This document shows, one piece after another, positions 54,377 to 63,949 of a DNA stretch of 64,000 nucleotides. A program made the translations under genes and the position numbers. The DNA lies in contig NZ_LMRR01000012.1 of NCBI RefSeq assembly GCF_001426085.1, positions 65,318 to 129,317 of the forward strand. The letters run 5' to 3'. A model generated the notes under the pieces. It was not told the origin of the DNA, ran no database searches, and was given only the letters and a program-made list of their open reading frames with translations. Source of the DNA: Rhodococcus sp. Leaf278 (lineage in GTDB: Bacteria; Actinomycetota; Actinomycetes; Mycobacteriales; Mycobacteriaceae). Position 1 is the first letter of the stretch; each line of letters opens with the position of its first letter.

Positions 54377-55698
54377 CCACCTCGACACTTTCCGTGGACC
54401 GGACCGATCGCAGCGTCGGTGTCGCGCATCGGATTGCCGAATTGATAGAGCCCTTGGTGGGTGGTCCACTTCCCGTTCGGCTGGAGGCGTGGGACGGATC
54501 CGTCGCAGGCGATGCCTCGGCACCGAGAGTGCTGTTGCGGAGTCCGAGCGCCCTTCGTCGATTGCTGTGGAGCCCCGGCGAACTCGGTGCTGCGCAGGCG
54601 TACGTCACCGGGGAGTTGGACGTCGACGGCGACCTTGCCGCGGCTCTCGATCACGTGTGGGGTGTGGTGCGTGAGCGCCGACTCTCGGCGGTCCGACCGG
54701 GGCCGGCGTCCCTACTGCGATTGGCGAGACTGGCAAAGGATCTCGGAGTGTTCGGCCGCCCACTCCCGCCGCCCGTGTCGCAGGCCTCGGTGAAGGGTCG
54801 GCTGCACTCGGTGCTCCGCGACCGCGCTGCGATCAGCCACCATTACGACCTGTCCAACGATTTCTACGAACTGGTCCTCGATTCGCACATGGCGTACTCG
54901 TCCGCGTACTGGACTTCGAATTCGCCGGACTACACCCTCGATGACGCCCAGCGCGACAAACTCGATCTCGTGTGTCGCAAGATCGGCCTCGACAAGCGCA
55001 CCGGGCAGCGCTTTCTGGACGTCGGCTGCGGCTGGGGGTCCTTGAGCCTACATGCAGCTCAGGAGTACGGAGCGAAGGTCGTCGGCGTGACGATCTCCCG
55101 CGAACAGAAAGCGTTCATCGACAAGCGAATTGCCGATCGGGGACTGCAGGACAACGTCGAGATCAGAATCCAGGACTACCGGGAGATTCCGGACGGCCCG
55201 TTCGACGCGGTGGCGTCGATCGAGATGGGTGAGCATGTGGGGGAGGCCAACTACCCGACCTACACCGCCGCGCTGCACGCCAACGTCAAGCCGGGGGGAC
55301 GCGTGCTGATCCAGCAGATGTCGCGGAGAGAAGGCGACAACCCCGGCGGCGGAGCATTCATCGAATCCTTCATCGCGCCGGACATGTACATGCGCCCGGT
55401 CGGGCGGACAGTTGCCATGATCGAGGAGGCGGGGCTCGAGGTTCGGGACGTGCATGCGCTCCGGGAGCATTACGTGCGGACCGTCGACGTCTGGACCGAG
55501 CGCTTCGAGGCGCGCTTCGACGAGGTGGTGGCAATGGTCGGTGAAGAGGTCGCCCGGGTGTGGCGGTTGTACCTGATCGGCGGCGGAATGGCCTTCCGGG
55601 ACAACCGGATGGGCGTCGACCAGATTCTTGCGGTCCGGTCGGAGAACGGATCGTCGGAGATGGAACCGGTTCGACCGGTCTGGGTGCCCGCGCGGTGA
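54373..55698 (+). CDS. Second CFA-synthase-like SAM methyltransferase
   Basis: A 441-residue paralogue of the preceding protein, with the same order: N-terminal SCP2-like region (LLRSPSALRRLLWSPGELGA, AQAYVTGELDVDGDL), HYDLSNDFYELVLDSHMAYSSAYW, SAM motif FLDVGCGWGSLSLHAAQEYG, and VASIEMGEHVGEANY. The SAM motif DVGCGWG and the GEHVG segment are closer to bacterial Cfa and mycolate-type enzymes than those of UfaA1. It lacks the YIFPGG motif seen in UfaA1, having IESFIAPDMYMRPVG. Two methyltransferases in tandem suggest sequential or alternative chain modifications. ATG 54373 overlaps the previous stop (ATGA). Confidence 0.87.
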   Translation: MTTSTLSVDRTDRSVGVAHRIAELIEPLVGGPLPVRLEAWDGSVAGDASAPRVLLRSPSALRRLLWSPGELGAAQAYVTGELDVDGDLAAALDHVWGVVRERRLSAVRPGPASLLRLARLAKDLGVFGRPLPPPVSQASVKGRLHSVLRDRAAISHHYDLSNDFYELVLDSHMAYSSAYWTSNSPDYTLDDAQRDKLDLVCRKIGLDKRTGQRFLDVGCGWGSLSLHAAQEYGAKVVGVTISREQKAFIDKRIADRGLQDNVEIRIQDYREIPDGPFDAVASIEMGEHVGEANYPTYTAALHANVKPGGRVLIQQMSRREGDNPGGGAFIESFIAPDMYMRPVGRTVAMIEEAGLEVRDVHALREHYVRTVDVWTERFEARFDEVVAMVGEEVARVWRLYLIGGGMAFRDNRMGVDQILAVRSENGSSEMEPVRPVWVPAR

Positions 55699-56486
55699 AC
55701 TGGTCCGATTTCCTGACCGTATCGCTCGCGAGCCTCGGCGGCACCGCCGTCCTCATGGTCGTCACCGCCCTCATCGGTGCGCGTATCGGACGGCACAACG
55801 TCGTGGACGTGACGTGGGGCGGCGGGTTCGTTCTGATCGCGTTGATCTCGGCTGCGACCGGCACCGGTGATGTATGGCGTCGATTGCTGCTGCTGGTGCT
55901 CGTCGGTGTGTGGGGACTTCGGCTCGCACTGCACGTCTTTCAGCGCTCACGTGGACACGGTGAGGATCCGCGCTACACCGAACTGCTGTCCAAGGCCACC
56001 GGAAACGAAACCCTGTATGCCCTGCGCAAGATCTATCTGACGCAGGCGGCCGCCTTGTGGTTCGTGTCCCTGCCGTTGCAGGTGTCCGCTGTCGCGCACG
56101 GATCGGTCGTACCCGTGGTCGTGCTCGGGGTGCTCGTCTGGATTCTCGGATGGACGTTCGAGGCAGTGGGTGATGCGCAATTGAAGGCCTTCAAGGCCGA
56201 CGCGTCGAACAAGGGCAAGATCATGGATCGTGGTCTGTGGTCCTGGACGCGGCACCCCAACTACTTCGGAGACTCGGCGGTGTGGTGGGGACTGTTCCTC
56301 GTGTCGGCGTCGGCGTGGCCCGGGGTGTTCACGATTCTGTCGCCCATCGCGATGACGTACTTCCTGGTGTTCGCCACCGGCGCACGGTTGCTCGAGCGCA
56401 GCATGGAAAAGCGTCCGGGATATCGCGAATACCAACAGCGGACCAGCTATTTCCTCCCTCGGCCGCCGAAAGGACCCAGCAAGTAG
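55695..56486 (+). CDS. DUF1295 / steroid 5-alpha-reductase-like membrane protein
   Basis: A 263-residue polytopic protein with about six membrane helices and the C-terminal NADPH-binding motif of the isoprenylcysteine methyltransferase/5-alpha-reductase fold: [22 protein letters not shown] and [18 protein letters not shown]. It is the Rv0446c counterpart and the last gene of the overlapping operon. A reductase acting on unsaturated methylated acyl chains is plausible but not shown. GTG 55695 overlaps the previous stop (GTGA). Confidence 0.85.
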   Translation: MNWSDFLTVSLASLGGTAVLMVVTALIGARIGRHNVVDVTWGGGFVLIALISAATGTGDVWRRLLLLVLVGVWGLRLALHVFQRSRGHGEDPRYTELLSKATGNETLYALRKIYLTQAAALWFVSLPLQVSAVAHGSVVPVVVLGVLVWILGWTFEAVGDAQLKAFKADASNKGKIMDRGLWSWTRHPNYFGDSAVWWGLFLVSASAWPGVFTILSPIAMTYFLVFATGARLLERSMEKRPGYREYQQRTSYFLPRPPKGPSK

Positions 56487-56572
56487 CTCGCGGGTGGGGT
56501 AGCGGCGTTAGGGTTGTCGAGGAGCTCGATCCATCGATCGAGTTCGGTTCGACCACAACGAGGAGGCGCACC

Positions 56573-58213
56573 GTGGCGCACGAGAGAGCTGGAACCACTG
56601 CATTGCCGGAGGATCTGGTGGATCTTTCGCAACTCGTGACGGCGTACTACTCGCGGGTTCCCGACGTGTCGGAGCCGAGCCAGCAGGTGGTGTTCGGTAC
56701 GTCGGGGCATCGTGGGTCGAGCCTGGATTCGGCGTTCAACGAGGCGCATATCGTGGCGACCACCCAGGCGATCGTGGAGTACCGCGCTGCGCAGGGCATC
56801 ACCGGGCCGTTGTTCATCGGCAGGGACACCCATGCGTTGTCGGAACCGGCGTGGACGACTGCGCTGGAAGTGTTGGCGGCCAACGATGTAGACGTATTGG
56901 TCGACTCGGGGGATCGATACACCCCCACTCCCGCCGTCAGTCATGCCATTCTGCGATACAACGAGTCCGGCCCGGCCGCGAAGGCCGACGGAATAGTGGT
57001 GACCCCGTCGCACAACCCGCCCCGGGACGGCGGCTTCAAATACAACCCTCCGCACGGTGGACCCGCCGACAGTGATGCCACGTCGGTCATTGCCGCTCGC
57101 GCGAACGAGCTACTGCGCGAGGGTATTTCGGGCATCAAGCGGGTGACTCTCGCTCAGGCGTTCGCGGGGAGCGTGTCGCGGTACGACTTCCTCGGTACCT
57201 ACGTGGACGATCTGCCGAACGTGCTCGACCTCGATGCCATTCGGGCAGCCGGGGTGCGCATCGGTGCCGACCCGTTGGGCGGCGCAAGCGTCGACTACTG
57301 GGACGCCATTGCCGAGCGTCACAACCTGGATCTGACCGTCGTCAATCCGTTGGTGGACGGCACGTTCCGATTCATGACGCTCGACACGGACGGCAAGATC
57401 AGGATGGATTGCTCGTCGCCCAATGCGATGGCGTCGCTCATTGCTGCTCGAGACCGATTCGACATCTCGACGGGCAACGATGCCGACTCCGATCGGCACG
57501 GCATCGTCACTCCCGACGGTGGCCTGATGAATCCCAATCACTACCTCGCCGTGGCCATCGACTACTTGTTCACTCATCGGCCAGGTTGGTCACCGACGGC
57601 GGCGGTGGGCAAAACACTGGTGAGCTCGTCGATGATCGACAGGGTCGTCGCCGGACTCGGCCGTCGGCTCCTGGAGGTGCCCGTCGGATTCAAATGGTTC
57701 GTACCCGGCCTACTCACCGGTGAACTCGGGTTCGGCGGTGAGGAGAGCGCCGGCGCGTCGTTCCTTCGGCACGACGGCCGAGTGTGGACCACCGACAAGG
57801 ACGGAATCACGTTGGCGCTGTTGGCGTCGGAGATCACCGCTGTCACCGGATCGACGCCGTCTCAGCGCTATGCCGAATTCACTGCGAAGTTCGGCGATCC
57901 GTCGTATGCCCGCGTCGATGCACCGGCCACCCGGGAGCAGAAAGCGGTTCTCGCCAAGCTCTCGCCGGACCAGATCACCGCCACCGAGCTGGCCGGCGAA
58001 CCGATCACGGCGACGCTGACCGAGGCTCCGGGCAACGGGGCTGCCCTCGGTGGCCTGAAGGTGACGACGGAGAGCGCCTGGTTCGCTGCGCGCCCGTCCG
58101 GAACCGAGGACGTGTACAAGATCTACGCGGAGTCGTTCCAGGGCGCAGACCATCTCGCCCAGGTGCAGGCTGCAGCACGTGAACTGGTGTCGTCCGCACT
58201 CGAGAGCTCGTGA
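56573..58213 (+). CDS. pgm: Phosphoglucomutase (alpha-D-glucose phosphate-specific)
   Basis: A 546-residue phosphohexomutase interconverting glucose 1- and 6-phosphate. The four signature loops are present: phosphoserine loop [18 protein letters not shown], metal loop [11 protein letters not shown], sugar loop [12 protein letters not shown] and phosphate loop [13 protein letters not shown]; the N-terminal [10 protein letters not shown] is also typical. GTG 56573 has AGGAGG at 56561-56566 with a six-base gap, whereas the frame to 56237 lies over the DUF1295 gene. It supplies glucose 1-phosphate for glycogen, trehalose and cell-wall precursors. Its stop overlaps the MFS start. Confidence 0.95.
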   Translation: MAHERAGTTALPEDLVDLSQLVTAYYSRVPDVSEPSQQVVFGTSGHRGSSLDSAFNEAHIVATTQAIVEYRAAQGITGPLFIGRDTHALSEPAWTTALEVLAANDVDVLVDSGDRYTPTPAVSHAILRYNESGPAAKADGIVVTPSHNPPRDGGFKYNPPHGGPADSDATSVIAARANELLREGISGIKRVTLAQAFAGSVSRYDFLGTYVDDLPNVLDLDAIRAAGVRIGADPLGGASVDYWDAIAERHNLDLTVVNPLVDGTFRFMTLDTDGKIRMDCSSPNAMASLIAARDRFDISTGNDADSDRHGIVTPDGGLMNPNHYLAVAIDYLFTHRPGWSPTAAVGKTLVSSSMIDRVVAGLGRRLLEVPVGFKWFVPGLLTGELGFGGEESAGASFLRHDGRVWTTDKDGITLALLASEITAVTGSTPSQRYAEFTAKFGDPSYARVDAPATREQKAVLAKLSPDQITATELAGEPITATLTEAPGNGAALGGLKVTTESAWFAARPSGTEDVYKIYAESFQGADHLAQVQAAARELVSSALESS

Positions 58214-59448
58214 CCGACTCACCTTCACCCGACCACGACAGTTCCGCTCCCGAGCCGGCGTTCCAACCCGGAGGCAAGCTTCCCCCTGAGATCTGGGTTC
58301 TGGTGTCGGCGGCGTTCGTCATCGCGCTCGGATTCGGGATCGTCGCGCCCGCTCTGCCACAGTTCGCGCGGGAATTCGGCGTCGGATACACGGCGGCGTC
58401 GGCGGTCATCAGTGCGTTCGCTCTCATGCGGTTGCTGTTCGCCCCTGCCAGTGGCGCTCTGGTGCAGCGGCTCGGCGAGCGACCCGTGTACTTGATCGGA
58501 CTGCTGATCGTTGCGGTGTCCACCGGTGCGTGCGCTCTGGCCCAGACGTATTGGCAGCTGCTGCTCTTTCGCGGACTCGGCGGCATCGGTTCGACGATGT
58601 TCTCGGTGTCGGCACTGGGTTTGCTGATCAGGATCAGTCCTCCGACCAGTCGTGGCCGCATCTCCGGCCTGTATGCGACCGCTTTCCTGCTGGGAACCAT
58701 CGGCGGTCCGCTCGTCGGCGGCGCGCTCGTGGGATTCGGTCTGCGGGTGCCGTTCGTCATCTACGCAGTGGCTCTCGTGATCGCCGCTGCCGTCGTGTAT
58801 TTCACCCTGGGTAATTCAGACCTCGTCAAACGGGAGAAGGGCTCGGCACCACCCACGATGTCGTTGCTCGCCGCGCTGCGGATCCCGTCGTATCAGGCGG
58901 CGCTGGCGTCGAATTTTGCCAACGGTTGGGCAGTGTTCGGTGTTCGGGTGGCGCTGGTGCCGTTGTTCGTCGTCGAGGCGATGCAGCGATCCGAGGTGTT
59001 CGTCGGTGTCGCACTGACCGTGTTCGCCGTGGGAAATGCGTTGGTTCTCACCAGCGCAGGTCGCCTGTCCGATGTGCGCGGACGCAAGCCCTTCATGGTG
59101 GGTGGGTTGGCGGTGTGCGGCCTGGGCACCGTCGTGATGGGCTATGTGCACGATCCGGTGTTGTTCCTGGTGGTGTCGTTGATCGCCGGCATCGGATCAG
59201 GTCTGATGAGTCCTGCCCAGCAGGCATCGGTCGCTGACGTGATCGGCTCGAAGGCGCGCGGGGGACCCGTGTTGGCGGCCTTCCAGATGGCGTCCGACGT
59301 GGGTGCGGTGATCGGCCCGATCGTCGCCGGAATGATCGTGGAGCGCGTCTCGTTCGGTCCGGCTTTCGCCGTGACGGGTGCGCTGCTTCTGGTGGCCGGA
59401 CTCTGGTGGTCTCGCGTACCCGACACCCTCGAGCGCGAGCGCACCTGA
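58210..59448 (+). CDS. MFS transporter, DHA1-type exporter
   Basis: A 412-residue transporter with 12 membrane segments. The loop 2-3 motif appears as [15 protein letters not shown], and motif C of drug:H+ antiporters as [19 protein letters not shown] in helix 5; [13 protein letters not shown] and [17 protein letters not shown] belong to the second half. The charged tail is short. It resembles multidrug or sugar efflux carriers; the substrate is unknown. GTG 58210 overlaps the pgm stop (GTGA), so it is probably translated from the pgm transcript. Confidence 0.85.
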   Translation: MTDSPSPDHDSSAPEPAFQPGGKLPPEIWVLVSAAFVIALGFGIVAPALPQFAREFGVGYTAASAVISAFALMRLLFAPASGALVQRLGERPVYLIGLLIVAVSTGACALAQTYWQLLLFRGLGGIGSTMFSVSALGLLIRISPPTSRGRISGLYATAFLLGTIGGPLVGGALVGFGLRVPFVIYAVALVIAAAVVYFTLGNSDLVKREKGSAPPTMSLLAALRIPSYQAALASNFANGWAVFGVRVALVPLFVVEAMQRSEVFVGVALTVFAVGNALVLTSAGRLSDVRGRKPFMVGGLAVCGLGTVVMGYVHDPVLFLVVSLIAGIGSGLMSPAQQASVADVIGSKARGGPVLAAFQMASDVGAVIGPIVAGMIVERVSFGPAFAVTGALLLVAGLWWSRVPDTLERERT

Positions 59449-59473
59449 CACGCACATCCGTAGTATTCGGTCT

Positions 59474-60220
59474 GTGAGCCAGAAGAAGACATCGAGCACG
59501 AAACACACGCCACAGGCGACGTCCAACACGATGACCTATGTATTGGGCGGTATCGCATTCTTGGTGGTGGTGATAGTCGTCGTGGTCGCGATCATGTGGC
59601 AGAGCGGAAGCGATGCCCCACGTAACGACGGTTACGGAACCGTCAAGAATCCCGAGGTCGAATTGTCGTTGCCAGGCGACGGTGTGGTGCAGCTGGCGCG
59701 TCCGGGAGCACAGCGTGTCGTCGATGTCTTCGAGGATCCGATGTGCCCCTTCTGCGGTGACCTCGAAGTGAAGCACGGCCAGGAGTTGGCTCAGAAAATC
59801 GACGACGGCATCGTCGCGGTGAAATACCACCTGGTCAATTTTCTCGATGCGCAATCGGCCTCGGGTGACTATTCGACGCGGGCCGTGGCCGCGTCGCACT
59901 GCGTGGCGGCGACGGAGAACGCTCGGGTCTACTCCGCTTTTCACAGCGGATTGTTCGACCCCGAATTCCGCCCGGAAGAAGGTGCAGACTCGGACAGAAC
60001 CGATGCAGAACTGGCGGACCTCGCTCGGTCCTCGGGTGCGAGTGACCTGGCGGTCGAATGCATCGTCAGTGGCGCGCAACGAGATGCTGCGGTAGCGGAT
60101 GCGAACACTGGACGCGACGCGCTCGCGGCGTCGGGAGCGCGGGGGACACCGGGTGTGCTGGTCGACGGACAGGTGGTAGACGCACTGGGGGACTCGGAAT
60201 GGCTGGCCTCGATCAATTGA
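59474..60220 (+). CDS. Membrane-anchored DsbA-like thioredoxin-fold protein
   Basis: A 248-residue protein with a short Lys/Thr-rich cytoplasmic N-terminus, one membrane helix (about 22-44) and an extracytoplasmic DsbA-like domain: active site VFEDPMCPFCGDLEVKHG (CPFC) and cis-Pro loop ARGTPGVLVDGQ. It resembles mycobacterial membrane DsbA homologues that form or isomerise disulfides in exported proteins. GTG 59474 is seven bases after a -10 TAGTAT (59461-59466), with no ribosome site: leaderless. The open frame to 59378 overlaps the MFS gene. Confidence 0.88.
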   Translation: MSQKKTSSTKHTPQATSNTMTYVLGGIAFLVVVIVVVVAIMWQSGSDAPRNDGYGTVKNPEVELSLPGDGVVQLARPGAQRVVDVFEDPMCPFCGDLEVKHGQELAQKIDDGIVAVKYHLVNFLDAQSASGDYSTRAVAASHCVAATENARVYSAFHSGLFDPEFRPEEGADSDRTDAELADLARSSGASDLAVECIVSGAQRDAAVADANTGRDALAASGARGTPGVLVDGQVVDALGDSEWLASIN

Positions 60221-60278
60221 TCCACTGCCGTGTGTGCGGCCGTCGGTCGAGTTCTCGGTACCGGCCGGACCAGGTGAT

Positions 60279-60308
60279 TTGTTGCTGCTGCGACCGATGG
60301 TGTAACTT
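60279..60308 (+). promoter_or_regulatory. Promoter of tRNA-Ala gene
   Basis: TTGTTG (60279-60284), 18-base spacer, TAACTT (60303-60308). The -10 is embedded in GTAACTTCGT, identical to that of the tRNA-fMet promoter. Confidence 0.6.
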
Positions 60309-60315
60309 CGTTCGA

Positions 60316-60335
60316 GCAACCGCATGAGCGGTTGC
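60316..60335 (+). repeat. Inverted repeat in tRNA-Ala leader
   Basis: GCAACCGC (60316-60323) and GCGGTTGC (60328-60335) around ATGA, between the predicted transcription start and the tRNA 5' end (60348). It could guide precursor folding or processing; it has no T-run to act as a terminator. Confidence 0.5.
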
Positions 60336-60347
60336 ATGCAGTAACTC

Positions 60348-60420
60348 GGGGCTATGGCGCAGCTGGTAGCGCACCACACTGGCAGTGTGGGGGTCAGGGG
60401 TTCGAGTCCCCTTAGCTCCA
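60348..60420 (+). tRNA. tRNA-Ala (anticodon GGC)
   Basis: A 73-base cloverleaf: GGGGCTA pairs with TAGCTCC, discriminator A; the D arm has GCGCAGCTGGTAGCGC, the anticodon GGC is at 60381-60383, and the T arm has GGGGTTCGAGTCCCC. The G3-T70 pair, the alanine identity element, is present. CCA is not encoded (CCG follows). Confidence 0.96.
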
Positions 60421-60442
60421 CCGAGATAGTCTGTTCCTAACA

Positions 60443-60476
60443 AGAAAAAGCGCCGCTCTCGAGCGGCGCTTTTTCT
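60443..60476. terminator. Bidirectional terminator between tRNA-Ala and lsr2
   Basis: AGAAAAAGCGCCGCTC (60443-60458) pairs perfectly with GAGCGGCGCTTTTTCT (60461-60476), two-base loop, with T-runs on both strands. It serves tRNA-Ala on the plus and lsr2 on the minus strand. Confidence 0.93.
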
Positions 60477-60504
60477 CGTTTCGTTGCTGTACGTCAGCGG
60501 TGAC

Positions 60505-60849
60505 TCAGTGGGCTGCGTCGAAGGCCTGCTCGACCTCGGCGGGGATTCTGCCCCGCGCGGAGATATTGTGGCCGTTCGCCTTCGCCCATTCTCTGATGGC
60601 TTTGGTTTGATTGGCATCGCGCTTGGCGCCGGCTGCAGAGGTAGTCGACTTCTTGGTCCGCTTTCCACCGACCTTGGTGGAGTGTTCGATGTAATAGTCG
60701 AGCTTGCGGTGAAATTCCTTGGCGTTCTTGTCGCTCAGGTCGATTTCGTAGGTGACTCCGTTGACCGAATAGGTTATGTGTTCGCCACCGGATTCGATCG
60801 GTTTTTCGTCGATGTCGTCGACTAATTGCACATAGACTTTTCTGGCCAT
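60505..60849 (-). CDS. lsr2: Nucleoid-associated protein Lsr2
   Basis: A 114-residue H-NS-like protein of actinobacteria. The N-terminal dimerisation domain reads [20 protein letters not shown] and [20 protein letters not shown]; the C-terminal DNA-binding domain has [20 protein letters not shown], whose RGR inserts into the minor groove of AT-rich DNA. It silences horizontally acquired and AT-rich genes and bridges DNA. ATG 60849 has GGAGAG upstream; the longer frame to 60864 adds only MESFS. A -10 TATAGT (minus strand, 60914-60909) predicts a leader of about 53 bases. Confidence 0.94.
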   Translation of the reverse strand: MARKVYVQLVDDIDEKPIESGGEHITYSVNGVTYEIDLSDKNAKEFHRKLDYYIEHSTKVGGKRTKKSTTSAAGAKRDANQTKAIREWAKANGHNISARGRIPAEVEQAFDAAH

Positions 60850-61368
60850 GCTGAAGCTCTCCAATGGTGCAGGGGATGATGCGGGGATGTCCAGATCGAA
60901 CTGAACCGACTATACGGCCGAGCAATGTGTTTATCCATGCAGGCCTGGGAATTGTTACTCGATTCGCAGAATTGTTGGGAATCGGATCCGGCGGTCGTCG
61001 AAACGTAAGGGTGCGCGCGAGTGCATTGTTCCGGCGCGATGTCGCTGCTTATCGAAATCGACGACCGACCGGCCGAAGCGCAGACAATTTTCCATCCTCG
61101 GGTCGGTTCGCGGTGGTCGAAGTGGGGAGACGGCGCGCGGTTGCTCGAAGCCGCCCGTGCGTCTGCAACAGATCGATTACGGAACGCATTCTTTTCACTA
61201 ACGAAAGATGATTCACGGCGCGTCGAGGGCAACATCTGGTTCACTCGAGGCGCAAGTGTCTGCTGTTTCGCGTGTGTCCCGTGTTGTCGGCGACCCACTG
61301 CCAACAGCGCAACCGAAGGGCCGAGAGGGGAGTAGCGCCACCTGTCACTCCGGTGCGCTCGACAGCAT
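60850..61368. other. Gene-free stretch between lsr2 and the amidase gene
   Basis: About 520 bases slightly richer in A+T than the neighbourhood. It contains the lsr2 promoter at its left end and presumably the amidase promoter at its right. Open frames exist (for example 61021-61335 on the plus strand, Cys-rich near its end), but none has a ribosome site, biased codons or a recognisable domain. I see no RNA gene. Confidence 0.5.
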
Positions 61369-62475
61369 ATGAAATCTGCACGAATCACCATGTCGGCAAC
61401 AACAGCGCTGATGTGCGCGGGAATCCTCGGTGCGGGCCTGATCGGCGCTGCTCCAGCAACAGCTGCTCCGTCCGCCACGACTCCGTCGACGACCGGTAAC
61501 GAGTTGTCGGGCAAGACGGTTTTTCTCGACCCGGGTCACCAGGGCACCGCACATTCGCAGAACCTGCAGCGCCAGGTGGACGACGGCCGAGGCGGGACGA
61601 AGGATTGCCAGACCACCGGAATGACCACCGTGGACGGCGTCCCCGAACACACGATCAACTGGAAGGTCAGCGAACTCGTTCGGTCCAGTCTGGAGAGCCT
61701 GGGTGCAACGGTGAAGACCAGCCGTGCCGACGACTCCGGGTGGGGCGGATGCGTCGACGACAGAGCGCGTGCGGCGAGCGAGTCCGGAGCCGACGTCGCC
61801 GTGAGTATTCATGCCGACTCCACGAGCACGGCGACCGATGCCGATAAACACGGATTCCACCTGATCGTGCCGACGTTGCCGATTCCGAACGCAGCGGCCG
61901 ACGCGGCCCAGTCCGAAGGAGGACGGTCGGCGTCGACGCTGATGCGCGACTCGTACGTTCGGGCCGGGTTCGAGCCGGCCAACTACGCAGGCGTGGACGA
62001 GGGAATTCAGGAGCGCTCGGATGTGGCCGGGCCGGCACTGACCACCGTCCCGTTGGTATTCGTCGAAATGGGCAACGGATCCAACCCCGACGACGCAGCC
62101 CTTCTCGAAGGTGCCGACGGTCAGTTGAAGCATGCGATCGCAATCTCGACCGGAATAATCGACTACCTGCTCGGTGCCGAGACTGCGTCCGCGCCGGCCG
62201 CGGCGACTACGACCACCCCGACGACGACGGCTGCCGCCCCTGCGGCGAAGATGACCGACACTGCTGCGCCCAGCGAGTCCTCGGCTACCGGAACGGGGAG
62301 CATCGGAGCGCCGACGGCAGGCCGCAGTGCGCTCTCGCGATTGCTCGACAGCGTCTCTCCGTACGTCCAGACGTTCGGAGTGGACGGATTGAAAGGGCTC
62401 GCCACCCCGGAGAACGTCAGCAGTGTGTCCACCTTCGCGCAAGGCCTGCTGAAACAGATTCTTGCTGCCCGGTAG
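61369..62475 (+). CDS. N-acetylmuramoyl-L-alanine amidase (Amidase_3, Rv3717/Ami1-like)
   Basis: A 368-residue secreted zinc amidase that cuts the bond between MurNAc and the stem peptide. The signal peptide spans about 1-33 (AGLIGAAPATAA). The amidase domain (about 48-265) has zinc and catalytic residues in VFLDPGHQG (His), VPEHTINWKV (Glu), VSIHADS (His) and PLVFVEMGNGSNPDD (Glu). A Cys pair (KDCQTTG and GGCVDDR) resembles the disulfide of Ami1. A low-complexity Ala/Thr tail (about 268-310) and a helical end follow, longer than in H37Rv Rv3717. ATG 61369 is used; no ribosome site is seen. Confidence 0.9.
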   Translation: MKSARITMSATTALMCAGILGAGLIGAAPATAAPSATTPSTTGNELSGKTVFLDPGHQGTAHSQNLQRQVDDGRGGTKDCQTTGMTTVDGVPEHTINWKVSELVRSSLESLGATVKTSRADDSGWGGCVDDRARAASESGADVAVSIHADSTSTATDADKHGFHLIVPTLPIPNAAADAAQSEGGRSASTLMRDSYVRAGFEPANYAGVDEGIQERSDVAGPALTTVPLVFVEMGNGSNPDDAALLEGADGQLKHAIAISTGIIDYLLGAETASAPAAATTTTPTTTAAAPAAKMTDTAAPSESSATGTGSIGAPTAGRSALSRLLDSVSPYVQTFGVDGLKGLATPENVSSVSTFAQGLLKQILAAR

Positions 62476-62486
62476 TCTCGGACGCC

Positions 62487-63530
62487 GTGACGCGTCGAAA
62501 AATACCGGTGGTGATAGTCGCGGGCTTCCTCGGCGCGGGCAAGACGACTCTGCTCAATCACCTGCTGCGCAACGATGCCGGAATCCGAATCGGCGTCGTG
62601 GTCAACGATTTCGGAGCGATCAACATCGACTCCATGCTCGTCGCAGGGCAGGTCGACTCGATGGTCTCCCTCGGCAATGGATGCATCTGTTGCGCGGTGG
62701 ACATCAGCGACATGGATGCGATGTTCGACGCCCTCGCGCAGCGACGTTCGGCGATCGACGTCATCGTGGTGGAAGCCAGTGGCCTCGCCGAACCCCGCAA
62801 TCTGATCCGAATGGTCCGAGGTAGCGAGAACGAATTCATCGTCTACGGCGGGCTCGTAGCAGTTGTCGATGCGGTGGAATTTCCACAGACTCGCGTCCTG
62901 CATCCCGAGATCGACCAGCACGTGCAGTTGGCCGATCTGGTGGTGTTGAACAAGTCGGACGCAGTCTCGGAGTCCGGCCGCTCCGCAGTCGTGTCCACCG
63001 TGCGGTCCATCGTGGGGGACGTCCCCGTCGTCCCCGTCGCGTTCGGCCGAGTGGATCCGCTGCTGCTGTTCGACCGTCGAGACGACCTGTCGGTCGAGTC
63101 GACGCTCCCCGTTCAGTTGTCGTTCGACGAGCTCCTACGTGAAAACCACAGTGACCACGACCACGAGCACCACCTGCACGCCCAGTATTCTCACACCGAG
63201 TTCGTCAGCCCCGATCCCATCGAACCACGACGACTGATCGAGTTTCTGGAGAATCCCACCGGAAATCTCTACCGCATCAAAGGGTTCGTGCACTTCGCCG
63301 TGGCGGGCTATCCGCAGAAGTTCATCGTGCACACCGTCGGCCGACACATTCGGTTCGAGGCGACCTCGTGGGCGCGGGGTGAGACCGAACAGACGTCATT
63401 GGTGCTGATCGGTACAGACCTCGATGCAGAGGCCATAGAGAAACGACTGCGAGCATGCGTGCGGGAGCAATCCGAGCAGTGCGATGCGTCCTCGATGCTC
63501 CCCGTACACAGATACCTGGACGCTGGGTAG
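62487..63530 (+). CDS. CobW/COG0523-family GTP-dependent metallochaperone
   Basis: A 347-residue G3E GTPase: Walker A VAGFLGAGKTTLLNHLLR, the metal-binding CxCC motif GNGCICCAVDISD (Cys near 69), VEASGLAEP (G3E), NKSD (nucleotide base), a His-rich linker HSDHDHEHHLH (about 214-224) and the CobW C-terminal domain. Such proteins load Zn or Co into target proteins, often under metal limitation; which metal is not evident. GTG 62487 is eight bases after -10 TAGTCT (62473-62478), which overlaps the amidase stop codon: leaderless. It converges on moaE with a 5-base gap. Confidence 0.9.
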   Translation: MTRRKIPVVIVAGFLGAGKTTLLNHLLRNDAGIRIGVVVNDFGAINIDSMLVAGQVDSMVSLGNGCICCAVDISDMDAMFDALAQRRSAIDVIVVEASGLAEPRNLIRMVRGSENEFIVYGGLVAVVDAVEFPQTRVLHPEIDQHVQLADLVVLNKSDAVSESGRSAVVSTVRSIVGDVPVVPVAFGRVDPLLLFDRRDDLSVESTLPVQLSFDELLRENHSDHDHEHHLHAQYSHTEFVSPDPIEPRRLIEFLENPTGNLYRIKGFVHFAVAGYPQKFIVHTVGRHIRFEATSWARGETEQTSLVLIGTDLDAEAIEKRLRACVREQSEQCDASSMLPVHRYLDAG

Positions 63531-63535
63531 AACTC

Positions 63536-63949
63536 CTACAGTCCGACCCATTCGGTGCGTCCGCCCTCGAATCCCTGCCGTTTCCAGATCGGGACCTCGG
63601 CCTTGATGCGTTCGACCAATCGTGCGCAGGCCTCGAAGGCCTCGGCCCGATGGGCGGATCCGACGGCTGCCACCAGTGCGAGGTCTCCGACGCGCAAGTC
63701 TCCGACGCGATGTACCGCAGCGACCTCGAGGCCGGTCTCGGCGGAGACCTCGGAGCAGCATCGGTTCAAGAAGCGTTCCGCGTCTGGATGCGCACGGTAT
63801 TCGAGCGTTTCCACCGCCTGGCCGCCATCGTGGTTCCGAACTATTCCGCTGAACAGAACCACGGCACCGTGGCGTGAATCCTGTACGGCTGCTTCCACTT
63901 CGGCGGTGCTCAACGGTTCACTGGAAATTCGTGCGACGAGTTCACTCAT
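63536..63949 (-). CDS. moaE: Molybdopterin synthase catalytic subunit MoaE
   Basis: A 137-residue Moa[74 protein letters not shown] and the active-site PIWKRQGFEGG with its Lys. With MoaD (not in the window) it adds two sulfurs to precursor Z. AGGAGGA lies eight bases before ATG 63949, favouring it over ATG 63985. Its start overlaps the end of the upstream mog-like gene by 8 bases. Confidence 0.93.
   Translation of the reverse strand: MSELVARISSEPLSTAEVEAAVQDSRHGAVVLFSGIVRNHDGGQAVETLEYRAHPDAERFLNRCCSEVSAETGLEVAAVHRVGDLRVGDLALVAAVGSAHRAEAFEACARLVERIKAEVPIWKRQGFEGGRTEWVGL

Noticed and set aside
61021..61335. Small plus-strand frame with a Cys-rich end
   Set aside because: No ribosome site, no homology recognised, ends in low-quality composition; not called as a gene.
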